Assembly: GCA_026990615.1 (NCBI GenBank)
Contig: JALXDB010000479.1
Location: forward strand, 1-10,409
Length of the DNA stretch: 10,409 nt
From: Spirochaetota bacterium
GTDB lineage: Bacteria; Spirochaetota; B62-G9
Direction of reading: 5' to 3'
The position numbers and the translations under genes were made by a program. The notes below the pieces were generated by a model, which saw only the letters and a program-made list of their open reading frames with translations, searched no databases and was not told where the DNA came from. Each line of letters opens with the position of its first letter. The stretch's first letter is position 1. Positions 1 to 6,997 of this stretch are shown here, in pieces.

Positions 1-225
1 AATTTTCTCTGGATTATCCGAACAGGTCTTAATAATCGCCGCAGCCTCATCCACCCCGCATATAATACCTTTATCCCTGGTGAACACCTGCATCACTACG
101 CTTGAGTGTTTGTTTTCAGCCAGCAAAACATTTCTTGTTCTAACAAAGTATTTATCAGTATAAAATCCACTCTTTATCTTTTCTACCGGTATGTTGAACC
201 TCTCAGGAGGGATCCTATCGCTCAT
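1..225 (-). CDS. Probable nicotinate phosphoribosyltransferase, N-terminal part
   Basis: Only the first 75 codons are inside the window; the frame is open to the left edge. The N-terminus (MSDRIPPERFNIPVEKIKSG) is followed by a YTDKYFVRTR segment near residues 22-31, then MQVFTRDKGIICGVDEA near 45-61. This pattern resembles the N-terminal domain of the quinolinate/nicotinate phosphoribosyltransferase fold, specifically the nicotinate phosphoribosyltransferases of the type found in archaea and some bacteria. Such enzymes convert nicotinate and PRPP to nicotinate mononucleotide in NAD salvage; the PRPP-binding part would lie outside the window. The start ATG at 225 follows a GAGGT Shine-Dalgarno (234-238) at 8 nt. 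It lies 114 bp downstream of the ACT-domain gene on the same strand. The family call rests on recollection of motif pattern and on a fragment, so it is moderate. Confidence 0.65.
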   Translation of the reverse strand, partial: MSDRIPPERFNIPVEKIKSGFYTDKYFVRTRNVLLAENKHSSVVMQVFTRDKGIICGVDEAAAIIKTCSDNPEKI

Positions 226-339
226 CTCAACCCACCTCTAATTTCTGATATGATAATATTCTAATGATGGCCACAAAAAACAGATGCTACCCAATAAACT
301 GCTTATATAAAAGCAAGATATCGCGCCTGTACCGAACAA
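226..339 (-). other. Intergenic region with weak promoter and hairpin candidates
   Basis: This 114-bp AT-rich spacer separates the ACT-domain gene from the phosphoribosyltransferase gene. On the minus strand a short hairpin (299-304 with 311-316, 6-nt loop, one G-U pair) lies about 25 bp after the ACT stop, but it has no good T-tract and would be a poor intrinsic terminator. Further on, TATTAT (253-258) is one mismatch from the -10 consensus and would give a leader of about 20 nt, but the -35 position (276-281, GTTTTT) is poor. The downstream gene could be co-transcribed or have its own promoter; the sequence does not decide. Confidence 0.25.
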
Positions 340-768
340 TTACAGATTGTGAAGCTCTTCTTTGCTGAGCGTTTTAAATCCGCCCGAGTTTATTAGAGAC
401 TCGGCTTTCTTAAAATCATCCACTTCTAAAACAAGCACGGCACTCCTCTTACTTTCAAGAATAAATCCATATGCATTGGATATATTTATACCATTCTTAT
501 TTAAATATTCTGCTACTTCAGCAAGCCCGCCCGGTTCATCCTTCATAATAATCGCTATTACCTCTTTTCTTGATACAGAAAATCCTTTTTCTATAAGAAC
601 TTCCTCTGCTCTGTCAGGGTCATCGGGTAGAATATTTACAAGCCCGTATTCTCCCTGATCGGAAATGGTAATAGCCCTGATATTCACACCTCCATCCGAA
701 AGCGTTTTCGCAATTTTGTAAATCCTTCCCGGTTTATTTTCAACAAACACTGTTACCTGCGAGGCCAT
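340..768 (-). CDS. Tandem ACT-domain protein, probable amino-acid-responsive regulator
   Basis: The 142-residue protein consists of two ACT domains and little else. The first covers about residues 3-66 (VTVFVENKPGR, then GGVNIRAITISD) and the second about 70-135 (AIIMKDEPGGLAEVAEYL, then NGINISNAYGF). Both have the ligand-loop pattern N/D-x-PG and the following GVNI/GINI strand. ACT domains usually bind amino acids or related small molecules; no catalytic or DNA-binding domain is visible. The start at 768 is preferred to an upstream in-frame ATG at 798, because AGGAGG (775-780) stands 6 nt before it and MASQVTVF begins the first beta strand. The ATG comes one base after the paaK-like stop (TAG-T-ATG), implying coupled translation. 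Such ACT proteins are often paired with PaaK-type ligases in anaerobes and archaea; the ligand, perhaps an aromatic amino acid or arylacetate, is inference. Confidence 0.9.
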   Translation of the reverse strand: MASQVTVFVENKPGRIYKIAKTLSDGGVNIRAITISDQGEYGLVNILPDDPDRAEEVLIEKGFSVSRKEVIAIIMKDEPGGLAEVAEYLNKNGINISNAYGFILESKRSAVLVLEVDDFKKAESLINSGGFKTLSKEELHNL

Positions 769-769
769 A

Positions 770-2068
770 CTATACCTCCTGCGATTTTCTTTTATCAATC
801 ACTCTTACTGCTTTACCTTCACTTTTCGGAAGTGAATTAGGCTCAACCAAAATAACATGAGGTTTAACAAGCACATTTGTTTTTAGCTCTTCTATAATCT
901 TATGCTTTAAATTCTCCAGGTCCCTAACATCGCCCTTAAATATCTCCGGTCTTACCTCGACCTTAACATTAATTCTATCAAGATACCCGACCTTATCAAT
1001 TTCGATCAGATAGTTGTTTCCGACCTCGGGTATACCCATCAGAACCTTCTCTATCTGCATTGGATAAAGATTAACCCCGTTTATTATCAACATATCATCG
1101 CTTCTTCCCTTAATTCTTGAGATTCTTCTGTGGGTCCTCCCGCAGCTACACGGTTCCGGATAAACCCGCGTGATATCCCCTGTTCTGTATCTTATAATGG
1201 GCATTCCCTCTCTCATCAGGGTTGTAAGAACCAGCTCCCCCTCTTCACCATCCCTCAAAACTTCGCCGGTTACCGGATCAATTACCTCTATTATGTAGTG
1301 ATCCTCCCACAGATGCATCCCATCTTTGTTTCTGCATTCGAACGCAACTCCCGGTCCGTTCATTTCAGACAATCCATAGCTGTTAAAGGCATCAAACCCA
1401 TACAGTTCTTCCAGCCTCTTTCTGGTCTCCTCCGTATAAGGTTCCGCACCCAGAAAAGCAATTTTGAGTTTTAAATCCCGCCTGGGATCTATTCCCTCAT
1501 CAAGCATTATTGTATAGAGGTGAAGTGCATAGCTCGGAGTTATATGAACAACCGTTGTGTTAAAATTCTTCATCAGCATTATCTGTCTTTTGGAGTTTCC
1601 TGAAGATGCCGGTATGGTAAGCGATCCCAGCTTTTCGGATCCGTAATGAAGACCGAGCCCTCCTGTAAATAGCCCATACCCCATCATATTCTGAAAAACA
1701 TCATTCTTTCTCACTCCGGTCATGTACATACACCTTGCAACCAGATCAGCCCAGTTCTCAATATCTTTTCTCGTATGATATATGACCGTTGCCTGTCCGG
1801 TTGTGCCGGATGATGAATGTACCCTCACCAGCTCTGAAGGATCCACCGCTACCATACCAAAAGGAAAACTCTTTCGCAGATCATCCTTTGTGGTAAAGGG
1901 GATATCCTGTAGTTCTGCAAGAGACTCAACCCTTTCAGGAATTCTGTTTCGATAGAATTCAGATTTTTTTGCCCTTGCAAGGGTGTCGTTCAACCTCTCG
2001 AGCTGTAACTCCTCCAGCCTCTTTCTATCCAGAGTCTCAATTTCTTTGTTCCAGAATTCTCTATCCAT
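770..2068 (-). CDS. paaK: Phenylacetate-CoA ligase (PaaK family, AMP-forming)
   Basis: This 432-residue protein has the usual PaaK length and belongs to the adenylate-forming enzymes, which activate an aryl acid with ATP to an acyl-AMP and then form the CoA thioester. Visible motifs are the phosphate-binding loop SSSGTTG (85-91), YGLSE (231-235), YRTGD (294-298), a CSCGR segment typical of the PaaK group (307-311), the hinge GRSDDMLIINGVNLYP (321-336) and a C-terminal lysine, K419, in SEGKAVRV, which fits the catalytic lysine. It is probably cytosolic, acting on phenylacetate or a related arylacetate such as indoleacetate. In anaerobes, paralogues linked to ACT proteins usually serve aromatic amino acid fermentation with 2-oxoacid ferredoxin oxidoreductases, but no such oxidoreductase gene is in this window. 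The ATG at 2068 has GGAG (2076-2079) 7 nt upstream. Substrate specificity cannot be read from sequence. Confidence 0.92.
   Translation of the reverse strand: MDREFWNKEIETLDRKRLEELQLERLNDTLARAKKSEFYRNRIPERVESLAELQDIPFTTKDDLRKSFPFGMVAVDPSELVRVHSSSGTTGQATVIYHTRKDIENWADLVARCMYMTGVRKNDVFQNMMGYGLFTGGLGLHYGSEKLGSLTIPASSGNSKRQIMLMKNFNTTVVHITPSYALHLYTIMLDEGIDPRRDLKLKIAFLGAEPYTEETRKRLEELYGFDAFNSYGLSEMNGPGVAFECRNKDGMHLWEDHYIIEVIDPVTGEVLRDGEEGELVLTTLMREGMPIIRYRTGDITRVYPEPCSCGRTHRRISRIKGRSDDMLIINGVNLYPMQIEKVLMGIPEVGNNYLIEIDKVGYLDRINVKVEVRPEIFKGDVRDLENLKHKIIEELKTNVLVKPHVILVEPNSLPKSEGKAVRVIDKRKSQEV
775..780 (-). promoter_or_regulatory. Shine-Dalgarno fixing the ACT gene start
   Basis: A perfect AGGAGG on the minus strand lies 6 nt before the ATG at 768 and inside the last codons of the paaK-like gene. 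It selects 768 over the alternative ATG at 798, which lies further inside the upstream gene, and explains how the second cistron is translated with almost no intergenic space. Confidence 0.85.
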
Positions 2069-2122
2069 TCAAATACTCCGCAATCTGATATTTATTTTAT
2101 TAGGGATTAAACAGTATTCAAT

Positions 2123-2149
2123 ATTATACGATTTACAATCATCATACAA
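2123..2149 (-). promoter_or_regulatory. Candidate sigma-70-type promoter for paaK-ACT
   Basis: In the 100-bp gap before the paaK-like gene the minus strand carries a perfect -10 hexamer TATAAT (2123-2128). The best -35 match is TTGTAT (2144-2149), with a short 15-bp spacer; TTTACT (2149-2154) would give 20 bp. The -35 element is therefore weak, and activation by a regulator is possible. A start near 2116 would leave a leader of about 48 nt. The gap is one of the two longest in the window, which supports a new transcription unit here. Confidence 0.45.
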
Positions 2150-2155
2150 GTAAAT
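2131..2155 (-). repeat. Dyad ATTTAC-N13-GTAAAT overlapping the -35 region
   Basis: Two 6-bp inverted half-sites (2150-2155 and 2131-2136) are separated by 13 bp and are centred about 27 bp upstream of the predicted transcription start of the paaK-like gene. The position would suit a dimeric regulator blocking or replacing -35 contacts. Six-bp dyads arise by chance in AT-rich DNA, so this is only a candidate operator; no regulator gene is adjacent. Confidence 0.25.
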
Positions 2156-2168
2156 TTCCATTACGCGT

Positions 2169-4517
2169 TTAACGCTTTAATTCAACTATTGTGCATCCAA
2201 ATCCGCCTTCTTCGGGACGGGCATAATGGTAGTTTGAAACAAAATCACATTTTTTAAGATATTCCCACACCCCTTCTCTGAGTGCACCAGTGCCGAGGCC
2301 GTGAATAATACTTACCCTTTCCATATTATTCAAAAGAGCTCTATCCAGAAACTTCTTAACCTCTTCCATTGCTCTATCAAACCTCATACCTCTAATATCA
2401 CATACAGGCGGGGAAGAATCTGCTTCGACATCGTATTCCACATCATCAGATTCAACCTCGTTTGCTCTTTTTTCAACATCTACTATATCCTTCCTATCCA
2501 CATGCATCTTCAGAAGACCGACCCTTACAACTGCTCTGTCCCCATCGAGTTCAATGACAGAACCTTTAACCAGTTTTCCTGCACCGGTTCTTATCTTTAC
2601 CGTATCCCCAACTGCGACACTCTTCAGCCTTCTCTCTTCAGCCAGAGAACTATTAGGAAAAACAGAGCTTTCATATTTTTCAAACTCTTTTTCCGCTTCC
2701 CTTAACCGCGATCTCGCTTCTTTAACAGCCGCCCTATCTGCACCTCTTCTTGAGACTTCAAGTATACTCTTCTCCAGCTTCTTTCTGTACTCTGACAGCA
2801 GGTTGCTGACATCCCTTTTAAAATCTGTTTTGAAGTACTGCTCCCTTTCTGCAAGCGACTCGCTTTTTTCTCTGTAGCTCTTTAAAACGGTATCAATCTC
2901 TTTCTCTTTTCTGTCGAGATCCATTTTCCTTTCGGAAAGATTCATCTCGAGGTCCGAGAGCCGCTTCAGGATACTGTCGAAATTTCTCTCCTCTTCACCC
3001 ATATACTTTTTTGCATTGTCTATTATCTCCTTCTGCAGACCAAGAATTTCGGAAACCTCAATGGCATTGCTCCTTCCCGGGATCCCCATAATTACACGGT
3101 ATGTCGGTTTAAGAGTTTTAGTATCAAACTGCACCGAAGCAACAAGTACATCCTCATGTTCGAGAGCGTACATCTTGATCATACTCAGGTGAGTTGTTAC
3201 TATTGTAAGGATATTTCTTCTTCTCAGATAGTCAAGAATCGAGGTTCCTATTGCTCCACCCTCAATGGGGTCTGTGCCCGCACCAAGCTCATCTATCAAT
3301 ATCAGGTCCTTTTCTCCAGCCCTATTTATAATATCCCTAATATTTTTAATATGGGCTGAAAAAGTTGAAAGGGACTGTTCGATTGATTGCTCATCACCGA
3401 TCTCCGCATACACACTGTCAAAAACCATAGTTTTAAAACTATCTGCGGGCACCGGGATGGAGGACTGGGCCATACAGATAAACAACCCTATCGTTTTCAG
3501 AAGAACCGTTTTCCCTCCGGTATTGGGACCTGTTATAACCACAGCCTTGTGTCTGTCAGTGACCCTGAAATCAACAGGTACCACTTTTCCCCTAATTAAC
3601 GGATGTCTTGCACCTTCTATTTCGATCGCCCTTACTTCTGAAAATTCAGGCAAAACAGCCGAGTACTCCAGAGTAAAACGCACCTTTGCCTGGATCACAT
3701 CCATGTCCACAAGAATATCCTGTATTAAACGGATGGATTCGCTTGATCTGTTTACCTCCATGGTGCAGTTCTGAAGTATTCTGATGATTTCTTTTTCTTT
3801 TTCCTTTTCAAGGATTCTAATCTCGTTGTTCTTTTCGGTGATGCTGAAAGGCTCCAAAAAGACCGTTTGATCACTGGAAGAGTGTGCATGGATAACACCC
3901 TTAATTTTGTTTCGGTAAGTATGTTTTACGGGTATTACATACCTATCATTTTTTATGGTAATTCTTGGCTCCTGAAGGTACTCCTTTGTTTCCGGCGATG
4001 TAAAGTAACTCTGAAGAATCTTTTCAATCTGGGACTTTAAATTCCTTATTCTCTGATTTATTTCAATCAATTTCTCAGAGGCATCGTCCTTAAGCCTTCC
4101 CGAATGGTCAATTACCTTTTCTATGGCATCAGCTACCCTCTGCGGTACACTTACATTTTTAAACATTGCGCCTATATTGGGATAGTCCTTCACGAGAGGG
4201 GCAATTGTCTTTTTTAACCGGGAGAAACTTCTAATATTTTCGTCTATCAAAAGTAATTCTTCAGGCTCCAGATAGTTGTTTACTATAGCGCTTTTTTTCA
4301 AAAGGGAATAGGTATCGTTCACATTTTCTGGAACTATTCCAATACCCGACGAATCCAGCTTTAAGGCCTCTTTTAATCTATCAAACCTGATTTTGATGTA
4401 TTCAATATTATTTACAGGTTTAAGCTCCTTTATTTTATTACGGCCCGGTTCTGAAACGGCATAAGAGGCCAATATTTCAAGGAGTTTATAATACTCAAGG
4501 GTATCAAGAGAATACAT
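2169..4517 (-). CDS. mutS2: MutS2 endonuclease/ATPase with C-terminal Smr domain
   Basis: The 782-residue protein has the full MutS2 architecture and length. It has an N-terminal core and lever region with helical clamp segments (about 1-300) and no MutS mismatch-recognition domain. The ABC-type ATPase domain carries Walker A GPNTGGKT (330-337), Walker B LILIDELGAGTDP (405-417) and a TTH switch (441-443). A charged coiled coil follows (about 505-630), then a KOW-like segment around 640-690 and a C-terminal Smr nuclease domain with DIRG (707-710) and HGLGTGALR (739-747). MutS2 homologues have been linked to suppression of recombination and, in Bacillus, to rescue of collided ribosomes through the Smr domain. 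The ATG at 4517 has only a weak AGG upstream but matches the family's usual start (LDTLEYYKLLEIL). The gene is 55 bp downstream of xerD, with a possible promoter between them, and ends in TAA within an 11-bp palindrome (2165-2175). Confidence 0.96.
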   Translation of the reverse strand: MYSLDTLEYYKLLEILASYAVSEPGRNKIKELKPVNNIEYIKIRFDRLKEALKLDSSGIGIVPENVNDTYSLLKKSAIVNNYLEPEELLLIDENIRSFSRLKKTIAPLVKDYPNIGAMFKNVSVPQRVADAIEKVIDHSGRLKDDASEKLIEINQRIRNLKSQIEKILQSYFTSPETKEYLQEPRITIKNDRYVIPVKHTYRNKIKGVIHAHSSSDQTVFLEPFSITEKNNEIRILEKEKEKEIIRILQNCTMEVNRSSESIRLIQDILVDMDVIQAKVRFTLEYSAVLPEFSEVRAIEIEGARHPLIRGKVVPVDFRVTDRHKAVVITGPNTGGKTVLLKTIGLFICMAQSSIPVPADSFKTMVFDSVYAEIGDEQSIEQSLSTFSAHIKNIRDIINRAGEKDLILIDELGAGTDPIEGGAIGTSILDYLRRRNILTIVTTHLSMIKMYALEHEDVLVASVQFDTKTLKPTYRVIMGIPGRSNAIEVSEILGLQKEIIDNAKKYMGEEERNFDSILKRLSDLEMNLSERKMDLDRKEKEIDTVLKSYREKSESLAEREQYFKTDFKRDVSNLLSEYRKKLEKSILEVSRRGADRAAVKEARSRLREAEKEFEKYESSVFPNSSLAEERRLKSVAVGDTVKIRTGAGKLVKGSVIELDGDRAVVRVGLLKMHVDRKDIVDVEKRANEVESDDVEYDVEADSSPPVCDIRGMRFDRAMEEVKKFLDRALLNNMERVSIIHGLGTGALREGVWEYLKKCDFVSNYHYARPEEGGFGCTIVELKR

Positions 4518-4547
4518 GCTTTAACCTGTGATTGGAGTTCAATGATA

Positions 4548-4576
4548 AGGATATTTTATACTTTCAATGACGTCAA
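4548..4576 (-). promoter_or_regulatory. Candidate promoter for mutS2
   Basis: On the minus strand TTGACG (4571-4576, five of six consensus bases) is followed after exactly 17 bp by TATCCT (4548-4553, four of six). It would start transcription about 24 nt before the mutS2 ATG. The -35 overlaps the xerD stop codon. An 8-bp direct repeat TCATTGAA (4563-4570 and 4538-4545) brackets the -10. The match is plausible but not strong, and mutS2 could equally be read through from upstream. Confidence 0.35.
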
Positions 4577-5493
4577 TTTTTATCTTTAAAACTGTTAATT
4601 GGATGGTACCTTCTGTGAACATCAATCAGTGTTCCTCTGTCCAGATGAGTATATATCTGTGTTGTGGATATATCGGTATGACCCAAAAGTTCCTGGACAA
4701 ATCTCAAATCTGCTCCATTCTGAATCAGATGAGTGGCAAAAGAATGCCTTAAAGTATGGGGTTTTATATTTTTCTGGATTCCTGATTTTCTGGCATACGA
4801 CTTTATCATCTTCCATATTCCCTTCCTCGAAAGCCTTTCACCTCTGTAATTTAAGAAAAGAGCCGGTGTTACACCTCTTTTTAATAGATAAGGTCTTGAA
4901 TTTTGTATATAGGATTCCAGCAGCCTTTTTGCCCTCCCACCATAGGGCACTATTCTCTCCTTACTTCCCTTTCCGTACACAAGAATAACTTCATTTTCAA
5001 AATCGATGCTGTTCACATTCAGCCCAACAACTTCGGAGATTCTTAAACCACAGGAGTACATTAACTCCAGGATTGTCTTGTCTCTCAACCCGAAAATGGT
5101 GGATTCGTCGGGTGTTTTAAAAAGAATCTCTATCTCTTCCAGCGTTAAATATTCAGGTAGATTTCTGGCCAGTTTTGGAGACTCAACTTTTATAAGAGGA
5201 TCATTATCAATTTCTCCTTCGGATATAAGAAAATTGTAGAAAGAGCGTATTGAGGAAAGGTATCTTGCAAGGGTTCTTCCTGAGACTCCTGTCTCACGAC
5301 AGAAAGACAAGTAACTTACAATTCCACTGTACCCGGGGTTAAAAATATCAATAGATGTTGATTGACAATAAGCGAAAAAGAGGGAGAGATCGTTTTTATA
5401 GGCATCCACAGTATTTTTGGATAACCCCTTTTCAAGGTAAAGGTAGTCGTAATACCTTAAAAGTATCTGTTGTTCTCTTTTCATTCTTTGCAT
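4573..5493 (-). CDS. xerD: Site-specific tyrosine recombinase, XerD type
   Basis: The 306-residue protein has the normal length of XerC/XerD. The N-terminal SAM-like core-binding domain spans about residues 4-92 (YLYLEKGLSKNTVDAY near 17-32). The catalytic domain follows, with R151 in CGLRISE, K175 in GKGSKER, H246 and R249 in HTLRHSFATHL, H272 in LLGHTDISTTQ, and the nucleophile Y281 in IYTH. All active-site residues are present. The C-terminal part (HTLRHS, GADLR, GHTDISTTQ, HHP-like ending) is closer to XerD than to XerC. With a partner, or alone in single-recombinase species, it would resolve chromosome dimers at dif near the septum, which fits its place after the division genes. It follows the radical SAM stop by 13 nt. 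The start is uncertain: ATG at 5493 or, three codons later, at 5484; neither has a strong Shine-Dalgarno. No dif-like site was recognised here. Confidence 0.93.
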   Translation of the reverse strand: MQRMKREQQILLRYYDYLYLEKGLSKNTVDAYKNDLSLFFAYCQSTSIDIFNPGYSGIVSYLSFCRETGVSGRTLARYLSSIRSFYNFLISEGEIDNDPLIKVESPKLARNLPEYLTLEEIEILFKTPDESTIFGLRDKTILELMYSCGLRISEVVGLNVNSIDFENEVILVYGKGSKERIVPYGGRAKRLLESYIQNSRPYLLKRGVTPALFLNYRGERLSRKGIWKMIKSYARKSGIQKNIKPHTLRHSFATHLIQNGADLRFVQELLGHTDISTTQIYTHLDRGTLIDVHRRYHPINSFKDKN

Positions 5494-5506
5494 CCCGGTT
5501 TCTGGA

Positions 5507-6997
5507 TTATCCTTCAGCCGACAGTTCCATAAAAAACTTCTCGATCTCCCTGATTTTTTTCTTTTTTAAATCCACGGCAAGATAGTATCCCACATCCGCA
5601 CCGCCCACCGAAAGAGCGTGGTGGGTGTATATAGTTTTCAACGATTCAAACTTGTAAGTCAGATTAGAGCTTATTTCAGCAATATCTGATAGTTTAATTG
5701 ACAGATACTCTTTCATCTCCCTATAGTATTCAGGCAGATAAAGTTTCATACCCTGAAAAGGAGTTCTTCTTTTTGGAATAAAGGGATTTATACTCAGATG
5801 GAGCCTTCCGTTTCGCTCTAAAATATCAAGGGTCTTTCTGACAAGTTCTGCAATTTCTTTAATATCATCGTAACTCTCCCCCGGCAAACCGTACATGAAA
5901 TAGTATCTAATATTTCTTATTCCATATTTTAAAGCAATTTTTACAGATTCCAGAATCCTTTCGTTTTTTACAACTTTGCCTATTCTTCGCCTGAGGCTGT
6001 CACTGCCCGTTTCAGGAGCGAAGGTTACCGATCTCTGCCTGTTCTTTACAATAGTTTCTGCAATTTCATCGTTGAATCTATCCGCTCTCATAGAGGAAAA
6101 AGAAACTGCCATATTCATACGGTTAAGCTCTTCAACAATATGAAGTAAATCCGGGTTGTCTGTAACTACAGGGGCGATAAAGCCCACATTCCTAGTTATA
6201 TTTGATGCAATCTCACAGAGCTCAATTATCCTCTCACTTTCAACATGTCTTGGAGGAAAGTTTGCAACCCTCGTCATACAGAACTTGCAGCTGTTTTTGC
6301 ATCCCCTGGCTATCTCTATCAGGAACCTGTTGGAAAAAACTGTCTGATTACTTATTATGACGGAATGAGCCGGCTCTTCCACCTTATCGACAGTGCATCT
6401 ACTGTAAATATTTTTTGAAACCCTGTTTGATTCATCTGACGCGGCGCTATCTGAATTGTAAACACCTTTAACTTGCCTTATCTCACCTATTAAGTCGGGA
6501 TTTTTCCTGAACCTATACTTGAACAGAAGTTCAATCATCAAAGGCAGGCCTGCTTCCATATCTCCTGAATAGACAACGTCAGAAATAACCGAAAGGACAT
6601 CGGGATTTGAGGTTACTGTAATACCACCCGTAACAATAACAGGATCAGTATACGGCCTTTTTTCTGAAAGTGCTTTTATGTTTGATTTTTCGAGCATCTT
6701 CAGAACGTTAAGGTAATCCATCTCAAAAGAGATAGAAAAAAAGAGGGCATCAAAAGATGAAAGATCTATGCTACTGTCACCTGGAGTTTTTGCATCAGGT
6801 GAATAAATTAATGATCCCCGTTCAAAGAAAACTCTGTATGCCCTGATGCCGTCAACAGAGTTCAACCTGTGATACAGGGACAGAAATCCAAGGTTGCTCA
6901 TACCTATACTGTAGCTGTTCGGATAGCATGCAGCAACTCTGAAATGCCCCGATCTTCTATAGCTGTAAAGCCATTTTTCAGTGATTCTTCTTTTAAT
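5507..6997 (-). CDS. B12-binding-type radical SAM protein with apparent ATT start
   Basis: A 496-residue protein is predicted. About residues 19-170 form a cobalamin-binding-like Rossmann domain ([19 protein letters not shown] near 20-38, VVTDGG-like [14 protein letters not shown] near 120-133), without a visible DxHxxG cobalamin ligand motif. A radical SAM domain follows, with the 4Fe-4S motif CKNSCKFC (C233, C237, C240) and a [13 protein letters not shown] segment. It belongs to the broad COG1032-like group; the reaction is unknown. The first in-frame ATG (6901) would remove the conserved first beta strand and YPNSY segment, so it is rejected. No ATG, GTG, TTG or CTG occurs in frame between it and the upstream TGA (7012-7010). 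ATT at 6997-6995 sits 7 nt after AGGAGG and shares one base with the ftsZ TAA, so it is the best start. Radical SAM genes after ftsZ are, from memory, also seen in Geobacter-like bacteria. Confidence 0.88.
   Translation of the reverse strand: MKRRITEKWLYSYRRSGHFRVAACYPNSYSIGMSNLGFLSLYHRLNSVDGIRAYRVFFERGSLIYSPDAKTPGDSSIDLSSFDALFFSISFEMDYLNVLKMLEKSNIKALSEKRPYTDPVIVTGGITVTSNPDVLSVISDVVYSGDMEAGLPLMIELLFKYRFRKNPDLIGEIRQVKGVYNSDSAASDESNRVSKNIYSRCTVDKVEEPAHSVIISNQTVFSNRFLIEIARGCKNSCKFCMTRVANFPPRHVESERIIELCEIASNITRNVGFIAPVVTDNPDLLHIVEELNRMNMAVSFSSMRADRFNDEIAETIVKNRQRSVTFAPETGSDSLRRRIGKVVKNERILESVKIALKYGIRNIRYYFMYGLPGESYDDIKEIAELVRKTLDILERNGRLHLSINPFIPKRRTPFQGMKLYLPEYYREMKEYLSIKLSDIAEISSNLTYKFESLKTIYTHHALSVGGADVGYYLAVDLKKKKIREIEKFFMELSAEG

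Noticed and set aside
299..316. Hairpin after the ACT gene as an intrinsic terminator
   Set aside because: The stem is only six pairs including a G-U pair, is AT-rich and lacks a following run of T, so it is not called as a terminator.
769..798. Upstream start (ATG at 798) for the ACT-domain protein
   Set aside because: It would add ten residues overlapping the paaK-like gene, whereas the ATG at 768 has a perfect AGGAGG at 6 nt and begins at the first ACT strand.
2165..2175. Palindrome GCGTTTAACGC at the mutS2 stop as a terminator
   Set aside because: The two arms have only one base between them and cannot form an RNA hairpin, and no T-tract follows.
3265..3774. 169-codon open frame on the plus strand
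   Set aside because: It lies wholly antisense to the mutS2 ATPase region, including Walker A and B, and shows no recognisable domain; it is a shadow of a conserved gene.
4599..4988. 129-codon plus-strand frame and a 64-codon minus-strand frame (4622-4816)
   Set aside because: Both overlap the catalytic part of xerD, whose active-site residues are all intact in the true frame; neither resembles a known protein.
6899..6901. ATG at 6901 as the start of the radical SAM protein
   Set aside because: There is no Shine-Dalgarno at proper spacing, it would leave a 91-bp gap, and it would cut away an upstream in-frame segment that resembles the conserved N-terminal strand of the family.
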